From: Ziziphus jujuba | Taxonomy: Eukaryota > Streptophyta > Magnoliopsida > Rosales > Rhamnaceae | Assembly (NCBI RefSeq): GCF_031755915.1 | Contig: NC_083381.1 | Span: forward strand, 2,244,501 to 2,308,500 | Direction of reading: 5' to 3' | Length of the DNA stretch: 64,000 nucleotides | In this document: positions 9,102-22,279 of the stretch, in pieces | Layout of the letters: every line of letters begins with the position of its first letter | Numbering within the stretch: the stretch's first letter is position 1 | Position numbers and translations under genes: made by a program | Notes under the pieces: model-generated | Seen by the model: only the letters and a program-made list of their open reading frames with translations | Database searches by the model: none | Told to the model about the DNA's origin: nothing

Positions 9102-11816
9102 TGTAACACTCCATCCCGAGGTACAACGGAAATTTTCCGACTTTGACCGTTGACCGTTGACCAAATGAGTCAAAAGTTGACTTTTTGACTCGGATGGAAT
9201 TCTAGGTTGACTGAGGTATCGTTACAAAGTACACGTTGGCACGAGTTTGTTGACTAGTAGCACGTCGAAAATGGAGCTATGGTTTGAAAGTTATGAGCAA
9301 AACAAGTTGAGGTCCAAACTGTCAAAGGGGTGTCCGAGTTGCATGGTTGTGAAGTACTCGTCGATACGAGTCCATAGACTAGCGGCACGTCCGATTTGGA
9401 CATGTGGTTCGAAAGTTATGGACCTGTAGAGTTTTTTTTAAAATACTGTATTATTTTAATATTATTTTTAAATGTGTAACAATGTGCCACGTGTGACTTA
9501 ATAAATGTGACCATGTGTCACCATGATGAGATGCCACATGTCAACCATGCTTAATACCATATTATTTTTTAATATTATTTAATTATTTTATTTTATTTTA
9601 TTTTATTTGTATTCCTTTTCTTTTTTCTTTTATTTTTTTTTCTTTTTCCCCACGTGGGAAAAAATGGCCACTGGGCCCATTCTTCTTCTTCTTCTTCTTT
9701 TTCCTTTCCCTTCCTTTCTCCCTCTCGGATTCTCGCCGTTTCTTCGTTTCCGGCCACCGGACGGCCAAACGCGCCGGCCACCGGTGAAGCCCGGTTCCCC
9801 GCGACCCCGACCTCAAAGTTTCCCGGCTAGACACCGCGGGACGCGCCTAGATCGGGCCGGTGCAGTTGGCGGCGGCGGGTTAAGTTTTTCCGAAGATTCT
9901 CGCCATTTCCAGCCAACCCAGCTCGACCCATACCTCTATCCCACCATTTTCGACCCCTCTGAGTCCATTTCTGGGGTTAGATTGCCCGAAATCCCCACCG
10001 TTTGAAAAATCCCTCAAGTTTAAACTCAACCGAAGCTTTCCGGCCAAATCCCGGCCACTGTCGGTTGAATTGAGCTCAATGGAGGTCGGTAATGTGATCC
10101 TCATCTCACAAGCTTTCCATAGACTTATAATTTGTCAATTTTGGTTAACGTTTGTGTTACACCCCTGGATACCGGATATTATTTACCTGAATAAAATATT
10201 AATTTATTTAACTGTGTGTGAATCGTTGTTCTAGGAGCACGTGTGCATCGTGGAATTGATCCCATGGAGGATCTTAGGTTAATTGCGTGCTCCAGGTGAG
10301 TGACCCACCTTTAAAAATATTTTGGGAGTAATTAGTTATATTTATTTGGTGTTAAATTGATATCTGGAATTATGCTCATGTGGTGGAAATTTAATTATAA
10401 TTGTGGAAAAATATTATTTTATAAGTACATATATGTTTATTGATACGAAACGGAATTTTGGGTTATTAAGAAATTTATGATTTTTATTATTGTGATTTAA
10501 TTATATTTATTACGCATGAGCAAGGTATTTTCATTAATTAATTGTGTCTGGATTTTTATATTATTTTTTGGGCATAATTTGTTTAAATATTTTAAGGAAA
10601 ATATTTGTTTAAATTGGTGGTTTCAAATTTGATAATTATGCCCGTGGAATATTATTTGATGGACTTTGTGCTACGAGAAAAATTATTGGTATACTGTTAT
10701 CGATGGTTTCGTACAGGAAATGTTAAAGGAAAATGTGGGATGGTGAATTTGAAAACTGGTATATTTTCCACGGTGATTTTTGGAAAATCGGTACGGTAAT
10801 AAGAAATTTAATAATTGGTTTTAGACGCACTCATACAGTATTGGTGTTCTGGTTGTATATGTGGATTAGCGCGTAAGTTATTATGTTTCCTGTGAGTTGC
10901 CATTGGACCGAGGGCAGGCAAGTCTTATATATTGCGCATCAACTGCCCCCCTTCGTGGCCGGGATGACGATTTCAGCAGCGGTACTGTCGGGACGCCGAA
11001 GTGCCGTATGCAAGTTTCTCTCTTTAATCTCCTCGCCAGTCAGTGCTCGGGATGCTGGGTATCGGAGGGCATCACTGGTATATGGTGTGGTGCGTCAAGT
11101 ATAAATTTTCGGATAGAATTTCAAACCCCAAAGTGTTCAAAAAATTCTTTATTATATTTTATTACATTTTATTTATATTTGGGGTATTTATCTATTGTTT
11201 ATTAAATTAATTAATCCCTTGGTTTTCGGGAAATACAAATAACGGGTTTTGTGAAAATGTTTTAAAAATGGAACATTTCCAACGGAGTGAATAGTGAGGG
11301 TTTTGAGTGAAATTATTACTTTCAATTGTTTATTATTCGTTTATCTATTTAATTGTTGGTATTAATTAAGTTCCTTTATTTGTTATATTATTAATATTAA
11401 AAGTGTTCAGTAGATAGGGTCACTCATTGAGATGATTAGCATCTCATATTTTTTTAAATTCCGTTCCCATAGGTGCAAGGGATGGTAGACGTTTTTTCGG
11501 AGTAAACCTAATCTCCGTCGCTGTCTCAGTTCGAGAAGTTACATTTGTCTTCATTTATTTCAATTGTAATATTTCTTTCATCCTTGCTGTATTCTATGCT
11601 TAATAGTACTTCATGAAGCTCTGTATACTGTCTCAGACATTTATGTATTAATTATGCACTGAATTAGTGTTATTCATTTGGAGTGCTGTAAATTTGTGGT
11701 ACATCAAACCCTTAGGGGAGGTTCTGCCGGATTTTCCATTGGAGGGTCCGGTAGGGTTTTCCTGGGATCACGGCTTGTCTAGAGTTCCGATGAGGAATTT
11801 TGTATGGGTCCTGACA
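9102..11816 (+). mobile_element. Solo LTR, family A (2715 bp)
   Basis: Starts TGTAACACTCC and ends GTCCTGACA, with the same internal order of blocks as the LTR at 1267. It is flanked on both sides by the 5-bp duplication CTTGA (9097-9101 and 11817-11821). No internal domain and no second LTR are present, so it is a true solo LTR left by LTR-LTR recombination. Confidence 0.93.
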
Positions 11817-12006
11817 CTTGATCACATGTACAATAGATCAATACATGTTAGACAAGAAAACTAATCATATTATATAATTACATATACCATTTTTGTGACT
11901 TGGGAAAATGTCTTAGCACCTAATTGATGACAATTATATTTAACAACCTCCTATACCTAGGTAAGATATCTCCATGCCAAATCACCAAGATATAAATGAT
12001 ACTATA

Positions 12007-15000
12007 TGTAACACCTTGTCCCGAAATATACCGAAAATTTCTCAAATTTGACCAAGGCTGACCGGGTTTGACCGTCGTTGATTGAGAAGGGATCAAATGT
12101 TGACTTTTTGTTCCTGATGGAATTTCACATTGTCCGAGGTACCGTTAAAAAGTACACATTGTCACGAGTTCATAGACTAGTAGCACGTCGAAAACGGAGC
12201 TACGGTTTGAAAGTTATGAGCAAAACAAGTTGAGGTCCAAACTGTCCAAGGGGTGCCAGAGTTGACTTTTTTTTCATGCAAAGTTGAGCTTTGACTCATG
12301 CATGGTTGTGAAGTACTCGTCGATACGAGTTCATAGACTAGCGACACGTCCGATTTGGACATGTGGTTTGAAAGTTGCTGAACTTTGAAGTTTTTCCGAG
12401 ACAGCATTTACTATTCATGGATCTGTATGTGTGCAAACAATGGTGCCACGTGTCAAAAAAATGGACCCACCCTTGAGTGTACAGTGGCACCCACAGGCGT
12501 TTTGACTGAGTGAGAAGGGGAGGGAGGAGAGAGAAGGAGAAAGAGGAGAGAGAGAGAGAGCTAGAGAGAGAAACCCAACCGACCAACTGCCGTTCACCCA
12601 TTTCCAGCCACCAGAACAGTACAAGCACCACCCTAGCTTGAAGCCCACCTGAAAACCGGCCGGCCGGCCAAAAATCACGGCCAACCGACCGCCGACATGC
12701 CCGGATTGAGACTTTTTCCGGCGGCGGTGCCAATTACTTCAAACCCATATTTCTCCCTATTCTGACCTCTGTTTGCCTCACCACTGCTCTCGTTGAGTCA
12801 CCCAGCCCCGATCTACCTTTGCACCAAAAATCACGGCCAGTGGCCACCGGACGCGCCGCTGATGGTGGCGGATTCCCGTGACCACAGCAGCTCGTCGGGA
12901 AATCTACTTTCTGGCAAGTTTCCAGTTGTACCGCCCATTCTTTCCCACTAATTCGGACCCTCTGAACCCAAATCCGGTGTCCACTTTCCTCAATTCTTCA
13001 CGGATTGTCAGAATCGAAGACCTAAAATTCGATAGCTTTCCGGCGAGATTCCGACCACCTCGGGTCCGATCTCCGGGAAGTAAGACCAGATTCGTAATCC
13101 TCGTTCCACAAGCTTCGATTCGGTATATTACTCACAAATTTTGGTTAACGTTTGTGTTAAACTGCCTCGGGTACCGGGTATTATTTATCCGAATAAAATA
13201 TTAATTTATTTGAGTTGTGTAATATTGTTGTTCTAGGAGCACGTGTGCGTCATGGAATTTATCCCATGGAGGATCTTGGGTTAATTGCATGCTCGAAGTG
13301 AGTGACCCACCTTCAAATTAATTTCGGCAATTAAATTTGCAAATATTTTGTGTGAATTGAATATTTGAAATTTATATTCTATGTGATAAATATTTAGTAG
13401 ATTTATATTTGGAAATTTGATGCTCAATTGAGTGAATCAAAATATTTATATATCAAGAAATATTTGGATCTAAAGAATTTTATGAAATTGAAATTGAAAT
13501 TATTAATTATTGAATTAATAATTGAATATTTCATAAATATGTTTATGTGTTCGATATTATGACAATTTCTATCTAGAATTGTATTGCCAATTTATAACGT
13601 TTTTAATATATGTTTTGGTGCCAAAAGAATATATTTGGGAATTTAAAGAAATTGTGGTTTTGATTTATTTTAATTATTGCTATGGTTATTATTCAATTAT
13701 TGTGCACAATTATATGAATTAATTATATATAGAATTTATATGATTTTCATATTACTGATTTAAATTGATTTTTGAGAATTTGAGAAAATTATAGATTTAA
13801 ATTATTATGTTTAAAAATATTTATGCATTGTGGAAATTATTTTATGGTATTGAGGATGTGGAATTAAATTATATATGAAATTCATGTGGTTTTAATATTA
13901 TTTTTGGTATGATTTGATTTTAAAGATTTCAAGAAAAATATTGATTTAAGTTATGGCGCTCTCAAAATATATATTTATGCACTTGAAATATTATCTAGTT
14001 GATTTTATGATATGAGAAAAATTATATAAATGGCTTGACCTTATGCCAATGAAAAATTTGTACATTTAAATTGATGGATTTTAAAGTGATGGATTTATGA
14101 TGAGGACTAAAGAAAAAATGTGGGATGGTGAATTTGAAAAATGGTATGATTCCCACGGTGAGTTTTGGAAAAATGATTATTTTTAAAAATAATATAGTTA
14201 TTTGTTTTAGACGCACTCATACAGTACTGGTGTTCTATACTGTATATGTGGATGAGCGCTCAAGTTATAATGTCTCCCGTGAGTTGCCATCGGACCAAGG
14301 GCAGGCAAGTTTGATATTGGCCATAAGCCGCCCCCCTCCATGGCCGGGTTGACGATTAAGCAGCAGCGCTGTCGGGACGCCGAAGCTACCGTATGCAAGT
14401 TTCTCTCTTTAACCTCCCACCGAACGATGCTCGGGACGCTGGGTATCGTAGGGCATCACTGATTTATAGTGTGGTCCGTCAAATATTCTTTTTCAAATAT
14501 AAATTTCAAATCCTAAAGTTTTAAAGCCGTATTTGAATTAATTGTATTTAATTTGTTTTATCACCTATTTCCAATTAGTATTTTCTAAAATATAATTATT
14601 CATATTTTATGTCACTTATTTTAAATCAATGTTTTTAAAATGCATCTTGCCGTATTTTTATTATATAGATTGGTTGAATATTTTAAAATGAATTTTTATA
14701 ATATTTTAACCACTTATTTTACAAGACTATTGTAATTATTTAAATTATATTTTTGATACTGTTTATTTTAGTTTATTAAATCAAATTTTATAAATTATAT
14801 ATTGAATTTTACTTTTATGTTATATTTCTTTAATGCAAGTATTCTAAATTTATTTTATTATATTTCCTTATATTTTATTCGTATTTGGATTATTTAATTA
14901 TTTAATAAATCAGTTATTCCTTGATTTTTGGGGCATAAAAGATTGGGTTTTGCGAAAATGTTTTAAAAGGGGAACTTTTAGATTATTTATTTACTTATTT

Positions 15001-15538
15001 ATTCTTAATTAATCAAATGTGCTATAATTATCGTTACTATTATTATTGTACAGTGGATAGGGTCACTCACTGAGATGATTATCATCTCATATTTCTAAAT
15101 TTCGTTCCCCTAGGTGCAAAGATTGGGAGACGTTGATCGTCCGGGACGAGCCCGATGTCTCAATTCATTGCCGAAAGTCCAAGAAGCATTTCCTGCCTTT
15201 TTCCTCTCCATCTTGTATTGCTTCTTTATCTGACATTGTATTAATTTCATATTTATTTGTATAATGCTCTATATACTGTATTGGACACATTTTATTAAAT
15301 ACTGTATTAATTCCCTGTTATTATTTTGGAGTGCTGTAAATTTATGGAAACAAATTGTAATAAGATGGGAGGAATAAGGTGGTGTCTATAGAAATGTGTT
15401 TTCAGTGCAGGAAATTTATGGTAAGTCCAACCCTTAGGGGAGGTTCTGCCGGATTTTCCATTGGAAGGTCCGGTAGGGTTTCCTTGGGATTAGGACTTGT
15501 CTAGGGTTCCGGTGAGCAATTTTGAATGGGTCCTGACA
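12007..15538 (+). mobile_element. Solo LTR, family A (3532 bp)
   Basis: Starts TGTAACACCTT and ends GTCCTGACA. The 5-bp duplication CTATA occurs at 12002-12006 and 15539-15543. It is very close in sequence to the solo LTR at 41754-45062 over its 3' half, including AT-rich stretches, so these two are from the same subfamily burst. Confidence 0.93.
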
Positions 15539-15543
15539 CTATA

Positions 15544-17930
15544 TATAATACCTAGGTGGATGTCTCGACACCAATACTCAACCTCATCCTTGGTGGGACC
15601 ATGCCAAGCAACATGACAGCCTAGCATAAAGCCAACAATCTACACATATATCAATCACCAATAATCTAATCATAATATCTGCCAAGCTAGTTTGAGGCTA
15701 AATCCATATCCATATAATCAATAATCAATAATCATAATATCGTTCGAGCATGCTCCCAGACAAATCTATATCCATATCGATATGCCAAACCAAGTAAACT
15801 TCAAGCCTAAATCACAATCATAAAACCAATCCAACAGTGCTCAAGGTCTACATCAAAATCCAAATCAAAACTAGAATCTCATTATCAAATCCATAATAGC
15901 AAAAAAAAGAAAAAAAATCAAGTGAATTCCAAACAATATAGGCAGCAGTGCCAAAAGAAGTTTTAAGTAAATCAATCTAGGTCCAAAAGTCTCCAATTCC
16001 AATAGTACGAGAAATCAAATTATTTGTTTAGAAGCAACTTTGTGCCATGGATAGTTTAAGTAAAACAACTCATTTCCAAATAATATACAAAACCAAAATG
16101 TCATTACGCAAAACCAAATATTTATTAAATAATTTTCCAAAACCATTGTTTCACCAAAAATCCTTTTCCAGTGTATTCAAATACAATAATTAGTGTATGC
16201 CAAGCATGCCATGTGATGATTGATGCAAGAAAAACCAATAACATTTCCTAAAGTTTATTGAACTTTTAGATACTTGCCATTATATCAAAAATACTTTAAT
16301 GCATTAATCCATATGCAAAAATAGTTAATATAATTTTTTTAGAAAAATACAATACTGCTAAACTTTGGAAGAAATAGGTGCTATCCACTTCCTAAAATCA
16401 TGATATTCAATAAGTAAATCAGTTTAAACAATTACAACATTTCCAAGATAAAATGTTTTACAGCATGATATATGCCGAAAGCATTACCATAGATCAATAA
16501 AAGTCCTATTTCTATTCTAATTTCAGTAAAATAATTTCAAATAAATCCAAAAATCATAATATACTTAAATGCATGCCATATATATAAGTATATAAGAAAA
16601 GGTTCTAGAAAATGAGCCACTCACAAATTGTGCCTATTGAAACTCAATTCACGAATGGACCTCCTCACTAGACTTGTTTAGGTGCGCCTTTGTGAGGTTA
16701 AAACCACAACCTAGTTGATATCCAACCCAAAACATCGAACAATCCACTTATAAAAAATCACTTTCAACTTAAAGTAGTGGAGAAGCATAAACGACTCACT
16801 TCATTTACAATATTGCATTTTCCAACCCCAAAGCACCAAACCCAAAACAGTTTATCTTCCTATCAGGGTCTCCAATATAAATAGCAAGGTACTTTCACAA
16901 ACTAGTCCAAACATATATCTCAACTTCCAATAAAATAAAAATGAAAGTCCAAATAAAATTCCAGTCTCCACAATCATCAAACCCAACTCCAGAGACTTAA
17001 CCAATAATTTTAAACACATCCACATAGATCACTTAATAGATCACATTAAGCATATATCAAAAGTTAAAACTTAACCTCAAGAATTTAATATCAAATCTCA
17101 AAAACAAGCTCCAATTAAAAAATTTACATTTCCAAATCTCTTCCACAAACTCAAGATAACTTAACCTTAAAAATATCTTAAATCTAAGTTTCCAGGAGTC
17201 GTCCAGTTTTTTTTAGTTTTTTTTTATTTTTTTATTTTTTTTATTATTATTTTTTTTTAAATTCAAAAGTCTTCCAAATTCATTAAGTTCATATGCCCAA
17301 AAATCTTCCAAAAATTCAAGAAATTTCAAATTAACCTCAATTTATTTTAAATCCAAAATCATTATGCCAAAAGAAATTCAAACTTAGCTCCAATAATCAC
17401 AAGAAAGACAACTTCCTTTAGATCCGCAAAACTATATGGCCAACAATCTTCCAAAGTACAAAATTCCATATCCAACATTTTAAAGCTCCAAAAATTTTTA
17501 AAATTCCAAAAATTAAACTTTGAGAAACTCCAAAAATAAAATTCTAAACCTCAAACTTACATGCACGTAAGTTCCAAATTTTTACCTCAAACATTATGCA
17601 TCAAAGATTACAAATCCAAAATATAAGCTCAACTTCCATGAATGTCTCCACCATATTGTTTTCAATGTCAATTTAGTATTTAACAGTTGCATTCAACAAC
17701 CTTTTTAAAATTTTTTTTTTCTTTAAACAAGTTATAATTTGTTAAATATATTTTAGGCTATTTTAATAAGATAACTTTTTTTTAATCAAGTTATAATTTG
17801 TTAAATATATTTTACCAAATGCATTAAAATTTATTATAATTTTTCAAATATATTCAACTAAATATTTATAATTTATCAAATATAATCAACTTTATATATT
17901 GATCAAATATATTACTTGCTTAAAAAGTTC
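15544..17930 (-). repeat. Antisense LTR fragment of a third Ty3-like family
   Basis: Read on the minus strand, the part around 16600-16720 has the same order as the family-A mid-LTR block: a GCGCACC element, 'TGAGGAGGTCC', then 'GTGAGTGGCTC'. The rest is diverged and AT-rich, and no TG...CA ends could be fixed. No gene seen. Confidence 0.45.
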
Positions 17931-17940
17931 AATTAAAATT

Positions 17941-19162
17941 ATGATATTTGACTTTTCACTGCGAGGGGAGTTTTGCTGTATCGTGGCAAAATACTTGTCA
18001 TTATAAGTTCGTAGACTAGTAGTATACCAAAATCGAAGCTGAGAGTAGAAAGTTATGGTCAAAGCAACGTGTGGTCTAGACTGATTAGCAAGCCCAAGGT
18101 TGGCTTTTTATTTATATGGATTTTGATGTTGACTCATATACCATGTGATAATGCTCATCGATACGAGTCCGTAGATTAATGACAAACATAATTTTGAACT
18201 ACGATTGAAAAGTTACGGATCTGTAAAATGATGGTTATATTTTTGGAACTGACTTTACTCAGAGTGGAATATTTAGAGTGGTCTCTAATGGATGCTATGT
18301 GTCACCAATCGTAATGCCACATGTCACAGATCGATAGGTGACATGTGTCACCATAAAATAATAATAAAATAATTTTTTTCTTTATCTTTTTCCTTCTCCC
18401 TCCCTTTTTTCTCTCTCTTCCCCCCAGAAAGAGCCCCCCTCTCTCTCCATTTACCGGCCAAATTGACCGTGCTCCGTCAGCCAGACGACAACACGCACTA
18501 GCCAGCAGGGGAGCCCACACTGGATGATGTCGATGGCCAAGTCTCCCGTTGTTTGGTTAGCAAATGTGCCAGAAACGATGCTTCGATGCGTGCAGTTGGT
18601 GTCCTTCCATTCGCCAATTTTCAAGCGCTTTCTGACAATGATCTTAGTTTTTTCCCCTATTTTTTGGCCTCCTAAGTCCAAATATGGCCTCCATTTGTCC
18701 AAATTCCAAGTGGTTGAAGATACAGTAGTTTGAAGTTTGGCCAAAACTTCACGACCATTTGCTGGCCACCACTGGCAGCATTGAAACCAACGGGGGTTAG
18801 TATTATGTTCCTCATCCCTTTAACTTTCCATTAGTACCTTGTTTATGAATTATGGGTATTTGGATAATTACCATTTTGAGTAATTTTTTGCATTTAATAT
18901 GAAAATTGGGTGAAATTGTACATATATATGTTTAGATATTTGTGTATATATATGTGTGTGTATGTATGTTTGTATATACATATATTTTGTATATATATAT
19001 ATAGGTGTAAATGTATATATATATATATATACTTGTTGAAAGATTTTGTATATATATGAATATTATAGTGGTGTATTTGGAAAATTACCATTTTTGAGTA
19101 AATTTTTATATTTAATATGAAAATTGGGTGAAATTGTACATATATATGTTTAGATATTTGTG

Positions 19163-19220
<58 letters not shown>

Positions 19221-19620
19221 TGGATATACATATATTTTGTGTATATATATGTAGGTGTAAATGTATATATATATTGTGAGTATATGAATATATATAAATA
19301 TATATATATATATATACTTGTTGAAAGATTTTGTATATACATATGAAAAAACATATATATATATATATATATATGAATGTATATACGTACTGGTGTATAT
19401 ATATATATATGAATATATACATGTATATAAAATATATTTGTTAAAGGATTGTATATATATATATATATTTGTGTGAGTGTGTGAGTATAATTAAATTTAT
19501 ATATAAGTATAATTAAATATATATATATATATATATAAGTATATTTGTTATATAATTTTATATATTTTCTAATTTATTCTATCGAATTCTAATAGTTTTG
19601 TTGTCTAACTCATATTGTAA
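17941..19620 (+). repeat. Family-B LTR, truncated copy
   Basis: Related to family A but distinct. It carries the 'AGTTCGTAGACTAGTAGTA' block near 18006 and 'GATACGAGTCCGTAGATTAA' near 18159, then a pyrimidine-rich stretch, a 'CTTTCCATTAGTACCTTG' block and a long microsatellite zone. The same order occurs at 29514-30940, which has the proper TGTAACA start that this copy lacks. A segment of about 95 bp (18845-18940) is repeated at 19074-19165. Confidence 0.7.
18939..19545. repeat. TA/TG microsatellite zone with a (TG)25 core
   Basis: An uninterrupted TG run of about 50 bases occupies 19169-19218, flanked by several TA runs. It lies inside the family-B LTR copy; the equivalent zone of the other copy (37154 onward) is also TA-rich, so the repeat was part of the LTR. 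Confidence 0.92.
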
Positions 19621-19654
19621 AACATGGAAATCTAAATCCTGTCAAAGAAAATCC

Positions 19655-19943
19655 TGTTAGAGAAAAATATAAATCAAATAAAGCCCACGTTCTATAAGCT
19701 TAAGCTCTTAGGATCAGTGGTATTTCAACATGGTATCAGAACCAAGGATCCAAGAGGTCCTAAGTTCAAAACTCAACAACTCCATCTAATATAAATAATA
19801 AATGAAAAAAGCATGTAAGAATCCAAAAAGAAGCCCAAAAGAGGTGGGCGTACATTTGAGAATGAGTGTTAGAGAAAAATATAAATCAAATGAAAGTCCA
19901 CCTTTCATAAGCTTAAGCTTTTGGGATCAATGGTATTTCAACA
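19655..19943 (+). mobile_element. TRIM (miniature LTR retrotransposon), 289 bp
   Basis: Two short LTRs of 76 and 77 bp (19655-19730 and 19867-19943), both TGTTAGAGAAAAATATAAAT...TTTCAACA, enclose a 136-bp interior. The interior opens directly with TGGTATCAGAACC (19731-19743), matching the initiator-Met tRNA primer site TGGTATCAGAGC. The whole is flanked by perfect AATCC duplications (19650-19654 and 19944-19948). There is no coding capacity, so it depended on proteins from another element. The two LTRs differ at several positions, so the insertion is not recent. Confidence 0.93.
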
Positions 19944-20216
19944 AATCCAATCTACTTTGAAGTGCTAAAGTTTCCCTCTGAAAAATAGGATTTCTTATTG
20001 TAATGATAGTTTTCATAAATTTCTCTCTCTGCATAGAAAAAATGTTAGCAAGCCTATAAGATGTCACAATTGCTTTAAGCTATCAGTACAACAGCCTCTC
20101 TAGCTACTCTGTAAATGTAATAGAATTAGTTATTTTATCATTTTTCTTTTGTTATGATTATTAATGTAGACATACAGCTAAGGGACATGAAAGACAGGAT
20201 GCCATTAACCTAGCCA
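19944..20216. other. Intervening DNA between TRIM and CACTA end, no gene seen
   Basis: Unique-looking sequence without a coding frame; it carries the right AATCC duplication of the TRIM and ends CCA just before CACTA. Confidence 0.5.
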
Positions 20217-20466
20217 CACTATAAGAAAAACAATAATAGGCAATGCAATTAAGCATCGTGTAAAATAAAAGTAAATGCTTAACAAAGCATCACTTGATAT
20301 GGTGTCGCTAAAATTATCAAAAAAAAAACTGATGCTTTATAAAGCCTCGCCTAATTATGTATCTAGTGACACTTTTTTTGAAAAAAACATCACTTGATTT
20401 GTATCTAGCAATGCGGGGCAAAGGCATCTTTTTGTGAAAAAAGTCTCCCGTTGATTTGTTATACTA
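20217..20466 (+). mobile_element. CACTA (EnSpm) transposon left end with subterminal repeats
   Basis: CACTATAAGAAAAAC at 20217 is a typical CACTA terminal inverted repeat. It is followed by diverged copies of a subterminal motif of the kind 'ATCTAGTGACACTTTTTT' and 'AAAGCATCACTTGAT', at intervals of about 50-60 bp. The same motif set resumes at 41411-41753 and 45063-45350, so the element once spanned these. Everything between is later insertion or cargo. No transposase is visible. Confidence 0.65.
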
Positions 20467-22279
20467 TAAAAAATATGAATACTCAGTTTAGAAATCTTAA
20501 AACTGATCTTAAAATATTAGAACCAACTAATTATAAACCAAATTCTAAATTAGCTATTTTAAGTGGGGAAACAACTCCCGTAAAAAACTTGAATGATGAT
20601 GAATTTTGAAATATTAAAGAAATACTGGCGAGAACTTTATAAAGATCCTAAATTAAACATAGAAGAAAAAAACAAAATATTAGAACAAATAAAACAAGTT
20701 TGTGTAGAGTATGAAGAACTTTTAGAACACTTTGTATATGTTTTTAAATTAGAACACTTTGTATATGTTTTTAAATTAGAGGAAGAATCTGAAGAAGAAC
20801 AAACATCTAAAGAAATTAATTCATTACAAGAAAATTTAGAATCTAAAGATGAAACTTCATCTAAATCTACAGATGATGAGGAAAATCCTAAGATAAGAAA
20901 AGCTAAATAACCACATTAAGAATTTAAAAATGAATTAGAATATGAAGGAAAAAAAATTAAAGAATTTTATATTAAAATAGGACAAACATCAGGATAAATT
21001 TAGAAGGTGAATCTACACCCACTACTGTTACACAAAGAATAGATGATTTAAATAAATAGCCTATAGCCCAAAGAGGAATTTATTTAAATTTAGATAACAT
21101 TCCTTTTAAACAAGTAGCAAAAGTTATAGATGAATGCACACAATCAATGTCTATTCTAATAAATAATTATCGAACAATATGGACAAAAGAAAGATTTTTA
21201 GATTATTTAGCTAAAACATTTTAGGGAGAAATCCTCCATTGGTTAAAACTATGGGAATCCATAGCTTTAGGCAAAGCTCAAAAAGAGAATATGTTGAAAA
21301 AATAAACATGGGCTGAATTATTATAAGCTTTAAGTAAATTAGTAAAAGAACAATTTTGTGGTATGGTAGATGAAACAACAGTACCAGATGTTACATATAT
21401 GTTGTCCAAGTTGGAATTATGCAATATATGCTATTTTGAAGACTTTTATGAATTATATAGAAAAGTTTTTTTGTAGTTTACCTTATGATCAAACCAATCA
21501 TTGGTTAGAGCAATTTTTTCATAAATTATCAAACCCATGGGATGAACTAGCAATTAAAAATTATGATGATTGGTTAAAGAAAATAGCGAAACTAGACAGC
21601 TTAGGATTAAGAATAAACTTTGTCTTAAGACTAGTTAATGAAAGATGTTTAAAATTGAAAGCTAAAAAGCAAGTAAAAGTTTCTATAAATAAAAGATGTT
21701 GTGATAAAATTCTTCAAGAAAAATATAGGATGTACAAAATCACCAACAACAAAAATAAAAACTAGAAAATATAAATGGAAACCTTTTAAGAAAAAAGGAA
21801 AGAAATTTTTTTCTACAAATAAAAAATACATAAGAAAGAAATGTAAACCTTCACAACCAAAAAAGAAATGTAAATGTTTTATTTGTAATGAAGAAGGTCA
21901 TTACGCACCAGAATGTCCTAAAAAAAGAAAAAGTGTCAAAAAAGTAATTAAAAAACTAGAATTAGAAGATCTTGAAATATTATTTGGTGAAGAAATTTCA
22001 AATGAAGACGAAATACTTTATTAAATGGAATCCGAAGAGGAAACTTTTGATTCTGAAGAAGGATTAATTTTTATGCTTCAACAAGAAGAAATAGATGATA
22101 AAGAAAATGAAACAATAACTTTAAAAGATGTTGTAGGAAAAATTATTTCTATAACAGAAGAAAAAAATAACCATTTAGAAGAAGAAAGATAAAAAGCTAA
22201 AGAAAAAGATATTTATAAAATCCAAAAATTTAATATGTTTTCTACAAAAATATTTGAACATTTTAGTAGAAATACACAA
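20467..22279 (+). pseudogene. Endogenous pararetrovirus, segment 1: coat-protein region (broken)
   Basis: This is the first of three collinear pieces of a Caulimoviridae-like fossil. 20473-20910 encodes a lysine- and glutamate-rich leader, with an in-frame duplication of about 33 bp at 20729-20791 (EHFVYVFKL twice). 20930-22260 carries a coat-protein-like region ending in a lysine-rich tract and a CX2CX4HX4C zinc knuckle (CFICNEEGHYAPEC, 21875-21916), as in caulimovirid coat proteins, then an acidic tail. Many stops and frame changes are spread over the whole piece, so it is dead. The reading is cut at 22279 by a solo LTR and continues at 26681. Confidence 0.8.

Noticed and set aside
9607..10005. 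132-codon frame in a solo LTR
   Set aside because: It lies in the GC-rich LTR block and is not kept in length or frame in other copies.
10883..11205. Open frames around the 'TCGGGACGC' LTR block
   Set aside because: The same block recurs in all family-A LTRs with differing frames; non-coding.
18894..19422. Open frames rich in Tyr/Ile and Thr/His repeats
   Set aside because: They come from TA and TG microsatellites in an LTR copy.
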